A stretch of 7,084 nucleotides of DNA from an uncultured Holdemanella sp. (GCF_934772795.1 NZ_CAKVMR010000090.1:1-7084), one strand, 5' to 3'; shown: positions 1 through 5,769, counted from the stretch's first letter. A program made the numbers and translations. The notes: generated by a model not told the origin, from the sequence alone.

Positions 1-4
1 TAAG

Positions 5-51
5 AAAAATTCGTAGATTTCCTTTAAATTAGGAACATTCTACGAATTTTT
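5..51 (-). terminator. Rho-independent terminator of the PTS operon
   Basis: A perfect 13-bp inverted repeat (AAAAATTCGTAGA at 5-17, TCTACGAATTTTT at 39-51) encloses a 21-base loop that can form a second small stem (TTCCT 19-23 with AGGAA 31-35). The T run needed for minus-strand termination is the outer part of the stem. The stem begins inside the TAA stop of the EIIC fragment, so it closes that reading frame directly. The repeat is A/T-flanked on both sides, so it could also stop plus-strand transcripts. Confidence 0.7.
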
Positions 52-412
52 ATATTTTCATGAATAATTCAGGTAAAATAGGTAATAAATTATCTAATTT
101 ATAAGATTTAGCTAAAAATGAAGTTAATGCAATTGTTACATACAATGACATAGCTCCCATAGTAATAGCATTAATCCAAGATAAAATCATATTGTTATTA
201 CTTACAAAAGCTGCCCACGCAAGTAATAGTCCGTTTGTTGTTCCTTCTGGAGCTGGAGCTGCGGCAATAACCGAAACAATACCACCTGCCAATGTAATTG
301 GCATAATACAAATAAATGCGTCACGAATTGCTTTTAAATGTCTCTGAGTCGAGAATTTAGTTGCAATTGGCATTAACTTTTCTTCTAGAAAAGTTGTAAA
401 ATTTTCCATCAT
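50..412 (-). CDS. PTS lactose/cellobiose-type EIIC, N-terminal fragment (probable pseudogene)
   Basis: The 120 residues match the start of a cellobiose/lactose-family PTS permease (EIIC), the membrane subunit that binds and translocates the sugar. Seen: an amphipathic N-terminus with the family-like EKLMPIATK and QRHLKAIRDAF stretches, a first membrane segment at about residues 32-52, a second hydrophobic stretch at about 62-72, and a third at about 84-100 ending in LAKSYKLD, a point where full-length family members continue for roughly 300 more residues. Here the frame stops 13 residues later, after PELFMKI. The start is ATG 410-412, ten bases after a good AGGAG (423-427); the next codon is also ATG. 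It lies 25 bases downstream of EIIB. No second fragment is visible because the window ends. An internal deletion or early truncation is likely, and transport function is doubtful. Family assignment is firm; the cause of truncation is not known. Confidence 0.8.
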   Translation of the reverse strand: MMENFTTFLEEKLMPIATKFSTQRHLKAIRDAFICIMPITLAGGIVSVIAAAPAPEGTTNGLLLAWAAFVSNNNMILSWINAITMGAMSLYVTIALTSFLAKSYKLDNLLPILPELFMKI

Positions 413-437
413 AAAATATCTTCTCCTTTTGTAATCT

Positions 438-728
438 TTACAAGTTATACTTTTTCTCTATTTCTTTAAAAACGCCTTTACCATTCATCATTCCATAATA
501 TTGTGGAGCAATAGTATCCACTGGAATTGATACAGACTCTTCAATCTGTTTTTTTAGATGACGAATTTGTGGACCAATCAACAATAATTCATAACCTTCT
601 CCAACATGATTAAGATATTCGGCTTCCCCGTATGCTTTACATTCAAGTTTACCACCACTTGCTTCTTCAATCTTTTTAGCTAGAATCCCTGTGGACATCC
701 CAGCATTGCAAACTAACATTACCTTCAT
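438..728 (-). CDS. PTS lactose/cellobiose-type EIIB
   Basis: This is the cytoplasmic phosphotransfer subunit that takes phosphate from EIIA and gives it to the sugar held by EIIC. The 96-residue product opens with MKVMLVCNAGMSTG, the cellobiose-type EIIB phosphate-binding loop, with Cys7 as the phosphorylated residue. LLLIGPQIRHLKKQI and the VDTIAPQYYGMMNGKGV stretch near the C-terminus fit the family, as does the length (about 100). The frame is open upstream to 776, but those extra 16 residues would lie inside the end of the GH1 gene and precede the conserved first strand, so ATG 726-728 is preferred. An AGAAAGG lies 12 bases before it, and it starts four bases after the GH1 stop, consistent with translational coupling. 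B. subtilis LicB and E. coli ChbB are the best known relatives. The protein looks intact although its EIIC partner is truncated. Confidence 0.9.
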   Translation of the reverse strand: MKVMLVCNAGMSTGILAKKIEEASGGKLECKAYGEAEYLNHVGEGYELLLIGPQIRHLKKQIEESVSIPVDTIAPQYYGMMNGKGVFKEIEKKYNL

Positions 729-732
729 TTTT

Positions 733-2142
733 TTACCAATCCTTTCTTTGTATTTTTTCTCCATTACTTTCAGCAATAGATTTATACCAATAATAACTTT
801 TCTTAGGTTTACGTTTTAATTCCTTATCATCAAAATCAATACCTACCAAGCCATAGCGTTTTTCAACACCATTTTTCCAAGAATACAAATCAAACGTACT
901 CCATGCATAATATCCACGAACATCCACACCAGCGTCAACTGCATTCATAATCGCACTAATATGATCATTCATGAATGAAATACGATAATCATCTTCTACT
1001 TGATTTACAGTGATATCTTCTCTTACTCCAACACCATTTTCAGTGATAAAAATAGGTAAATGATATTTTTCCCATACTTGTTTTAGGCCCTTCTGTAAAC
1101 CTTGTGGATATATTTCTACATCCCATTCAGTATAGATAGCGTCCGGATTATTCATAATCTGTTCAAACCATCCTTTAATAACAATCTTACTTTCTCCTTT
1201 AAAGTCTTTACCACTGTTATTAACAACCAATTGAGTCTCTCCTCCACTATATGGTTTTACCCATACACGTGAATAATAATTTAATCCCAAGAAATCTACT
1301 GTATAATTTTTAATAATTGGCAAATGTTCATCTTTGATGCATGACAAATCATAATTTTGAGATAAAACGCATAATAAATCGAATGGTATTTCACCTTTAG
1401 CTGCCGTATCTAAAATCCAATTATTTGCATAGTTATCTGCAAATCGCATAGCTATTTTAGTAGCCAAAGTATCATCAATTCCATCTACAGGTCCAAAACT
1501 ATGAACGATACCAATCATCCCTTTATAATGGCCTTTCTTAAAAGCTCGAACTCCTAATGCACTTGCATACATAACATGATATGCCGCAATAATCATTTCT
1601 TGAGCACTATGATGTCCTGGAGGATAATTTCCAACCATATAGCCATTGAATGTAAACCATTTAGGTTCATTAAACGTTACCCAATATTCAATCAAATCAC
1701 CAAACTTTTCAAAACATACTTTTGCATATTGCTCAAATGCATAACATGTTTCTTCATTTAGCCAACCACCTTTTTCTTCTAAATATTGAGGTAAATCCCA
1801 ATGATAAATTGTTACAAATGGTGTAATTCCATATTGATGACAAGTTTTTAAAACATCACGATAAAATTCAATACCTTCTTCATTGATTTCACCCTCAATG
1901 TTTTTGATTATTCTTGGCCATGCTAATGACAGACGTAATGTATTTTGACCACCTTCAGCCATCATTTTTATATCTTCTTTATAATGATGATAAAAATCAC
2001 TAGCTACATCACCAGTTTCATATCCGCCATCATGCAAATACGTGTCCCACATACTCGGAACTCTTCCGCCTTCATTTACGGCTCCTTCACATTGATAAGA
2101 AGCAGTTGCACTACCCCAAAGGAAATCTTTTCTTAACCCCAT
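733..2142 (-). CDS. GH1 6-phospho-beta-glucosidase (6-phospho-beta-glycosidase)
   Basis: This is a 469-residue, full-length glycoside hydrolase family 1 enzyme that would split intracellular 6-phospho-beta-glucosides delivered by the PTS into glucose-6-phosphate and glucose or an aglycone. Seen: the N-terminal GH1 signature FLWGSATASYQCEG (7-20), substrate-binding YHWDLPQYL (113-121), the acid/base TFNEP with Glu159, and the nucleophile ITENG with Glu368. Near the C-terminus, Ser421, Lys428 and Tyr430 (SWKNGVEKRYG) have the S-x6-K-x-Y spacing of the phosphate-binding site known from LacG; unphosphorylated-substrate enzymes usually carry Glu at the Ser position. The SW-type site resembles 6-phospho-beta-galactosidases as well, so gluco versus galacto preference is open. 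The ATG at 2140-2142 follows GGAAAGGTG (2152-2160), which lies over the end of the EIIA gene. The gene sits 3 bases after EIIA and 4 before EIIB. Confidence 0.92.
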   Translation of the reverse strand: MGLRKDFLWGSATASYQCEGAVNEGGRVPSMWDTYLHDGGYETGDVASDFYHHYKEDIKMMAEGGQNTLRLSLAWPRIIKNIEGEINEEGIEFYRDVLKTCHQYGITPFVTIYHWDLPQYLEEKGGWLNEETCYAFEQYAKVCFEKFGDLIEYWVTFNEPKWFTFNGYMVGNYPPGHHSAQEMIIAAYHVMYASALGVRAFKKGHYKGMIGIVHSFGPVDGIDDTLATKIAMRFADNYANNWILDTAAKGEIPFDLLCVLSQNYDLSCIKDEHLPIIKNYTVDFLGLNYYSRVWVKPYSGGETQLVVNNSGKDFKGESKIVIKGWFEQIMNNPDAIYTEWDVEIYPQGLQKGLKQVWEKYHLPIFITENGVGVREDITVNQVEDDYRISFMNDHISAIMNAVDAGVDVRGYYAWSTFDLYSWKNGVEKRYGLVGIDFDDKELKRKPKKSYYWYKSIAESNGEKIQRKDW

Positions 2143-2145
2143 ATT

Positions 2146-2466
2146 CTAGTACACCTTTCCATCATTCAAAATTGAATAAACAGCGAACAATTCGTTAGCC
2201 ATAGTTAATACCACTTCCGAACTTGCCACATGATCCTCTGCATGCACCAATAATAAATTCATAGGAATTGATTCATCATTCGTCATTGTTCTTAACAATT
2301 CTGCGTGAGTTTTTTGTGCTAACAATAATTCTGATTTAGCATTTTCTAATAGTTCCGATGCTTTATCAAATTGTTTTTCTTTTAAACATTCAATAGCTTC
2401 ACTAGAATCACCACGAGAATTTCCACTATGCAAAATCATTTGCATACAGCTTATTTCCATATCCAT
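2146..2466 (-). CDS. PTS lactose/cellobiose-type EIIA
   Basis: This is the first gene of the operon and the cytoplasmic subunit that accepts phosphate from HPr-His and passes it to EIIB. The 106-residue product has the size and all-helical character of the family (homotrimer of three-helix bundles in known members). The key motif is LLLVHAEDH at residues 71-79: His75 is the expected phosphorylated residue and Asp78 and His79 match the metal-binding and accessory positions of LacA-type EIIA. The N-terminal half contains AIECLKEKQFDKASELLENA, the usual helix 1/2 region. The ATG at 2464-2466 is chosen because AAGAAAGGA (2476-2484) is 9 bases upstream; a second in-frame ATG two codons in would be 15 bases from it. 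The stop TAG is 3 bases before the GH1 start. The gene lies just downstream of the operator-like palindrome. Confidence 0.92.
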   Translation of the reverse strand: MDMEISCMQMILHSGNSRGDSSEAIECLKEKQFDKASELLENAKSELLLAQKTHAELLRTMTNDESIPMNLLLVHAEDHVASSEVVLTMANELFAVYSILNDGKVY

Positions 2467-2494
2467 ATCTATAAATCCTTTCTTTATGCATAAA

Positions 2495-2518
2495 AATTGT
2501 AAAACTAATTTTACAATT
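2495..2518. repeat. Perfect palindrome in the operon leader
   Basis: AATTGTAAAA (2495-2504) and TTTTACAATT (2509-2518) form a perfect 10-bp inverted repeat around CTAA. It lies 29 bases before the EIIA start codon and just before the ribosome site. On the minus strand it is followed by TTTAT, so a weak attenuator is possible, but only one G-C pair supports each side. It may equally be a protein site or part of the -10 region. Confidence 0.5.
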
Positions 2519-2537
2519 GGTAAAAAACAGATTTTCC
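2508..2537 (-). promoter_or_regulatory. Candidate promoter of the EIIA-GH1-EIIB-EIIC operon
   Basis: On the minus strand TAAAAT (2508-2513) can act as a -10 box. The matching -35 position (18 bases away, GGAAAA at 2532-2537) is poor and falls in one arm of the palindrome at 2531-2554, as expected of an activator-dependent promoter. Transcription would start near 2501, which puts the palindrome centre at about -41. A second possibility is TTGAGC (2561-2566), 16 bases, TATAAG (2539-2544), whose -10 is buried in the palindrome and would be blocked by bound protein. Confidence 0.4.
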
Positions 2538-2554
2538 ACTTATAAATGGAAAAT
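2531..2554. promoter_or_regulatory. Probable operator of the LicR/CelR-type activator
   Basis: ATTTTCCA (2531-2538) and TGGAAAAT (2547-2554) are perfect inverted arms, and the core is C-TTATAA-A, itself nearly symmetric, giving a 24-bp palindrome with one mismatched pair. The TTTTCC-N10-GGAAAA layout has the same arm sequence and spacing as the published pneumococcal CelR site as I remember it. It lies between the regulator gene and the PTS operon that the regulator would control. Confidence 0.65.
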
Positions 2555-2627
2555 ACGTTCGCTCAACAATTCATAAAAGAATTATATCTAACCTAAAAAT
2601 ACATATTACATTTTGTAACCAAATAAA

Positions 2628-2667
2628 AATGAACGTTTATCCTTTAGATTAAGGATTTACGTTCATT
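2628..2667 (-). terminator. Rho-independent terminator of the regulator gene
   Basis: Nine base pairs (AATGAACGT 2628-2636 with ACGTTCATT 2659-2667), a 2x2 internal loop, six more pairs (ATCCTT 2639-2644 with AAGGAT 2651-2656) and a 6-base loop form a long hairpin 34 bases after the regulator stop. On the minus strand it is followed by TTTATTT, while the plus-strand side lacks a T run. It therefore separates regulator transcription from the PTS operon. Confidence 0.8.
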
Positions 2668-2700
2668 ATGTGTTATGCAGTTTTTAAAATACCCATAATT

Positions 2701-4557
2701 TTAATATTCAAAGAAAAGATTCAAGAACTTCGAATAGTTGTCCTGTTTTATTAAAGACTCTGCTTTTTCAGGATTATCCAATATACTAACAATTCGATCA
2801 AATAGTTCATCAAAGCCAGATTCTTGGCTATCTTTATTTAAGCAAATTAAAAATATTAATCTAACTTTTTTATCATCCCAATTTATACTTTTATTCAACG
2901 AACAAACAGCAATCTTATTTTTAAGTCCTTCTTTTTTTATCGGATGAGGCATCGCAAATAAATTACCATATGCTGTTGGAGCCACTATTTCACGATTTAA
3001 CACTAAAGATTCAAATCTTTTATCCGCATAGCCTTTCTCAACTAATTTATCACTTAGAAAGTGAATAACCATTTCTTTTGAATCAAAATTCTCTTTAGGA
3101 AAAAACAATTCTTCCTCAAAAAAGTCCAAACATTTATTTCCTTTATGATTTTGGTGTAACATATTATAAATATTTTCAATATCTTCATCATTTAAAAGAT
3201 TCTTAACATAATAAATCGGATACTCCTTTATTTTAATGGAGTCGTCAAAACTAATAACTAAATCAGGATGATAGAGATTAACTTTATCATATTCGAAACA
3301 CGATAATATGGATTTAATATAAATATCATATTGATGCAAATGATTGAGTCTTCTATTAAAATATTGCATCCCAGATTTACCTACAGGTGAGATGATAACA
3401 ACGCTTTTATTTTCTCTTTCCCCGTTACGTTCCAAAGAGCCCATTAAATGAAGTGTAAGATAACTTATTTCTTCCTCATATAGACGAACATGATAAAAAC
3501 TTTGAATTTGATCTGCCATGTAGACACTAATATCAAATAATATAGGAAACCTGCGTTTTATATCTTCTATCATGGGATTCATTAAAAATGTATTATATTT
3601 GATTCGATTCTGTAAACCAATTAGATGTGCAATCAAATTATCTTTTAACTGTTCATCCGATTGAAAATCTATACCATACATTTCATTTATATCTTTTAAC
3701 ATAAAATCTATTAACATTTGAATTTTATCCGTATTTTCGCTTGTATTAACATCTACCTTCCCTGCAAATAAAGTAGCCAAATAATTAATTTCACTGTCAT
3801 TAAATGTAATATCACTAATTTGCTGTAACAAGCATAAATATTCATTTGCTAAATCAATAAAATATGAGTCTATATTATTATAATTATCATATACAATATT
3901 ATGCTTATTCTTTATTCGATCTATCATTATTGCTACGTGCAATAGAAAGCTAATCAATTCAATATCTCTCATTTTGATGTTTTTTTCATTAAGATATCCA
4001 ATTGTCTTTTGTTTCAACAATGTTAAATTTAAACCTTGAAAAAAATTTGCGTAATCATTAATGTTTAAAACATTTGATGTAAATTCATGAGATATTGTGA
4101 ATGAGATTGCTTTTCTTTTTTCCTCTTCACTCCCTATTAAATAAAGCTTATTATCTCTTCTTATGATTGATAACTTAAAATTTTCTTTTTCCAACAAATT
4201 ATTTATTTTCTTTATTATTTTTAAAAGTGACGTATTACTAATAAACAAATCATCAGATAAATCATCAATGTAAGTACTAGTTCCAGCCATTAAATGTTTT
4301 AATACCAAAAATTCAATATCTGTATTATTTGAATTAAGCTTTGTTTTTTTTATGAGTGCAAAGATTTCCTTATTCATCAATTTAAATCCTGAAGCCTGCA
4401 TAGCTTCAACACTATTTGGATACATCGTATTAATCGCATGAATATCATTTCGAATCGTTTTTGTAGAAACATGCAAAGATGATGCTAAATTTTGGGCAGT
4501 AAGCTTATCTTCATCATTTAATTTTTTTATAATTTCAATTTGCCTTTTCGTTAGCAT
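2701..4557 (-). CDS. LicR/CelR-type PTS-controlled transcriptional activator (BglG-like, PRD domains)
   Basis: This 618-residue protein has the full LicR layout: N-terminal HTH (about 2-45, QNLASSLHVSTKTIRNDI), Mga-like second HTH (about 75-150), PRD1 (165-270), PRD2 (278-385), an EIIB-like domain (385-470) and a mannitol/fructose-type EIIA domain (484-618). Such proteins activate beta-glucoside PTS operons; HPr and the cognate EIIB phosphorylate their histidines. Visible sites are His207 in PRD1, His311 and His370 in PRD2, and His538 in the EIIA motif NLFAMPHP. Two expected sites are missing: the second PRD1 His is Leu263 (INYLATLFAG), and the EIIB Cys is Ser390 (IISPVGKSG). The GTG at 4564-4566 is in frame, but it overlaps the ribosome site, so ATG 4555-4557 is preferred. 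It lies upstream of the PTS operon on the same strand with its own terminator. The DNA-binding first HTH argues for activator rather than RNA-binding antiterminator. Confidence 0.9.
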   Translation of the reverse strand: MLTKRQIEIIKKLNDEDKLTAQNLASSLHVSTKTIRNDIHAINTMYPNSVEAMQASGFKLMNKEIFALIKKTKLNSNNTDIEFLVLKHLMAGTSTYIDDLSDDLFISNTSLLKIIKKINNLLEKENFKLSIIRRDNKLYLIGSEEEKRKAISFTISHEFTSNVLNINDYANFFQGLNLTLLKQKTIGYLNEKNIKMRDIELISFLLHVAIMIDRIKNKHNIVYDNYNNIDSYFIDLANEYLCLLQQISDITFNDSEINYLATLFAGKVDVNTSENTDKIQMLIDFMLKDINEMYGIDFQSDEQLKDNLIAHLIGLQNRIKYNTFLMNPMIEDIKRRFPILFDISVYMADQIQSFYHVRLYEEEISYLTLHLMGSLERNGERENKSVVIISPVGKSGMQYFNRRLNHLHQYDIYIKSILSCFEYDKVNLYHPDLVISFDDSIKIKEYPIYYVKNLLNDEDIENIYNMLHQNHKGNKCLDFFEEELFFPKENFDSKEMVIHFLSDKLVEKGYADKRFESLVLNREIVAPTAYGNLFAMPHPIKKEGLKNKIAVCSLNKSINWDDKKVRLIFLICLNKDSQESGFDELFDRIVSILDNPEKAESLIKQDNYSKFLNLFFEY

Positions 4558-4565
4558 TCTTAACA

Positions 4566-4573
4566 CCTTCCTC
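4566..4573 (-). promoter_or_regulatory. Ribosome binding site deciding the regulator start
   Basis: GAGGAAGG on the minus strand lies 8 bases before ATG 4555-4557. The alternative GTG (4564-4566) overlaps this site and could not be initiated by it, so the ATG is the better start. Confidence 0.75.
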
Positions 4574-4617
4574 TACAAATAACATTGATTAATCTTAAAT
4601 TTTCAATTCACATTCTA

Positions 4618-4647
4618 ATTCTACAACATATATTTTTATTTTTACAA
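4618..4647 (-). promoter_or_regulatory. Candidate promoter of the regulator gene
   Basis: On the minus strand TTGTAA (4642-4647) and TAGAAT (4618-4623) are separated by 18 bases and lie about 60 bases before the regulator start. The 9-bp sequence TATGTTGTA occurs twice here (4643-4651 and 4622-4630), exactly 21 bases apart, one copy overlapping each box. AT-richness makes other box choices possible. Confidence 0.35.
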
Positions 4648-4723
4648 CATACAATCCAACATTAAATCTTATGGCATTTTTATGCGAGCTTAATTTACTA
4701 AACAACATGACTTACCACATCTA

Positions 4724-4783
4724 TTTAATACGCACTCTATCAACTGTTGCTAATACAACTTTAGCGACATCTTCTATATTTGC
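4724..4783 (-). pseudogene. Possible relic of a LacI-family HTH
   Basis: A stop-to-stop minus-strand segment encodes ANIEDVAK-VVL-ATVDRV-RIK and then TAG. LacI-family proteins typically begin (M)ANIxDVAK-x6-ATVSRVLN, so both halves of the first helix-turn-helix are recognisable with about three residues missing between them and no ATG in front. The rest of the 4648-4841 gap shows no convincing coding sequence. The match is short and could be chance; the overlapping plus-strand frame (4671-4808) has no ribosome site. Confidence 0.25.
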
Positions 4784-4841
4784 GTTATTATGTGGTGTTG
4801 TAATTTAAAACACCTACCTTTCCAAGAAACTGTAATACAAA

Positions 4842-4860
4842 AGCCACCATTAAGGTGGCT
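4842..4860 (-). terminator. Terminator of the nuclease locus
   Basis: AGCCACC (4842-4848) and GGTGGCT (4854-4860) form a 7-bp GC-rich stem with a 5-base loop; on the minus strand it is followed by TTTGTATT. The stem overlaps the TAG stop of the 38-codon ORF (4859-4861) rather than the nuclease stop 111 bases upstream, which suggests the small ORF belongs to the same transcription unit. Confidence 0.7.
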
Positions 4861-4975
4861 AGCAAATCAATTCCAAAATTTCTTCTTCACTTTTAGATAC
4901 ACACTTCGCTATTTCAGATACACTCATTCCATTTGAAAGTATAGTTTGGAGCATCAAAGTCATTTCTTGATTCAT
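4859..4975 (-). CDS. 38-residue ORF overlapping the nuclease stop; HTH-like tail of the Rpn/PDDEXK family
   Basis: The ATG (4973-4975) overlaps the TGA of the upstream nuclease gene as ATGA, in the -1 frame relative to it. The product reads MNQEMTLMLQTILSNG then MSVSEIAKCVSKSEEEILELIC. The second half closely resembles the short helix-turn-helix (GMSxxEIAxxxxxSxEEIxxL) that normally ends PDDEXK-type Rpn/transposase-like proteins. It may therefore be the displaced C-terminus of the upstream gene after a one-base frameshift, or a separately translated small protein. A weak GGTG lies 5 bases before the ATG, and the ATGA arrangement would allow coupled translation. No slippery heptamer for programmed frameshifting is seen near the junction. 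The terminator lies directly on its stop. Coding potential is supported by the family resemblance; independent expression is inference. Confidence 0.55.
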   Translation of the reverse strand: MNQEMTLMLQTILSNGMSVSEIAKCVSKSEEEILELIC

Positions 4976-5766
4976 CTTATCACCAGCTTATCAGATTCAT
5001 CTGCACGTTTATTTGCTTCTTGTACTTTTTCATTTGCTTTCTCTAATCGTTTATTCGCTTCCTCTAATCGTTTATTCGCTTCCTCTAATCGTTTTTGAGC
5101 TTTCTTTAATCGTTTTTGAGCGTCTTCAAATTCAAGTTTTAGTTCATTTTCTTGTTGTATTCTAAAGTCTTCAATCCATTTTGTCCAACAATCATTCGAT
5201 ATGGTTTCTACTCGTTTTTCTACCGTTTGAATTACTTCATCATTTTCTATCATCTTAGTTTTACCATTATCACGACAATTCAAAAAGTAATATACCATTT
5301 TTTCTTTATCATTCATCTGATCATAAGACTTATCTAAATTTTGTGTTGAATACACAGATATTTTCAACATGCCATCCGGAAAAAACAAAATACCATTATC
5401 ATTTCTAAATTGAAGATCTATTTCAAATTCACATTCCTTACCATCATAGAACGCAATGACTTGACATGGGTTTAAATCATATTCTTCCTGTGATCCAAAC
5501 AACCTCATAAGATAATATTCAGATAAGCGATGTAATTTGATTATATTTTGATCTATCAGAATAGCTAGTTTCATCTTGGTGTTGTCGTCAAATTCTACAA
5601 AAACTTCAAGTATTGGATCAACTCCCACATTCGTTACATGTACATTTAACACCTTCCTTTCCAAAAATACCGTAAGTAATGATTTTAAGGCATCATTGGC
5701 CTCTTTACAATCTTCGCCAAAGACATGCTTAAAGGCGAAATTGTTTAATAAATTAGTACTTCTCAT
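4972..5766 (-). CDS. Rpn-family-like PD-(D/E)XK nuclease with coiled-coil tail
   Basis: This 264-residue protein starts MRSTNLLNNFAFKHVFGED, the usual opening of Rpn/PDDEXK-type recombination-promoting nucleases (putative transposases). The core continues to about residue 200 (RLSEYYLMRLF at 80-90; MVYYFLNCRD at 157-166). The catalytic D...ExQ signature is not clean: the nearest match is ILIDQ at 69-73, so nuclease activity is uncertain. From about 205 the protein is highly charged and becomes six perfect heptads of the AxKRLxx type (216-257), a predicted coiled coil. The frame is open to 5790, but ATG 5764-5766 is chosen for its AGAGGTG ribosome site. A TATAAG at 5803-5808 may be its -10 box, with a poor -35; the insertion sequence begins about 35 bases further upstream and spares it. 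The family's usual HTH tail is missing from this frame and appears in the overlapping ORF at 4859-4975. The Rpn family assignment is by resemblance, without a database search. Confidence 0.7.
   Translation of the reverse strand: MRSTNLLNNFAFKHVFGEDCKEANDALKSLLTVFLERKVLNVHVTNVGVDPILEVFVEFDDNTKMKLAILIDQNIIKLHRLSEYYLMRLFGSQEEYDLNPCQVIAFYDGKECEFEIDLQFRNDNGILFFPDGMLKISVYSTQNLDKSYDQMNDKEKMVYYFLNCRDNGKTKMIENDEVIQTVEKRVETISNDCWTKWIEDFRIQQENELKLEFEDAQKRLKKAQKRLEEANKRLEEANKRLEKANEKVQEANKRADESDKLVIR
4996..5121. repeat. Six 21-bp tandem repeats coding heptads
   Basis: Six consecutive 21-bp units encode AQKRLKK, AQKRLEE, ANKRLEE, ANKRLEK, ANEKVQE and ANKRADE. Units at 5047-5067 and 5068-5088 are identical at DNA level (TCGTTTATTCGCTTCCTCTAA on the plus strand); the outer ones have diverged. 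Because the unit is a multiple of three, gain or loss changes coiled-coil length without breaking the frame. Confidence 0.85.
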
Positions 5767-5769
5767 GAG

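Noticed and set aside
729..776. Upstream extension of EIIB starting at 776
   Set aside because: The extra 16 residues overlap the GH1 coding end and precede the conserved MKVMLVCNAG start, which has its own ATG four bases after the GH1 stop.
1576..1761. Plus-strand ORF inside the GH1 gene
   Set aside because: Antisense shadow of a well-supported GH1 gene; the same holds for 1945-2136.
2467..2700. Catabolite-repression (cre) site or LicT-type RNA antiterminator in the operon leader
   Set aside because: No match to the cre consensus, and no RAT-like element paired with a strong terminator in the leader was found.
2738..2947. Plus-strand ORF inside the regulator gene
   Set aside because: Antisense shadow of the EIIA domain of the regulator, with no family resemblance.
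4671..4808. 45-codon plus-strand ORF (MAFLCELNLL...) with a hydrophobic C-terminus
   Set aside because: No ribosome site before either ATG (4671 or 4707), no recognisable family, and its hydrophobic tail is the complement of the LacI-like minus-strand stretch.
4996..5121. CRISPR-like array
   Set aside because: Units are contiguous 21-bp repeats with no spacers and encode perfect heptads, so this is coding repeat DNA.
5152..5337. Plus-strand ORF opposite the nuclease
   Set aside because: Phenylalanine/isoleucine-rich antisense shadow; 5576-5842 plus is likewise antisense to the nuclease start.
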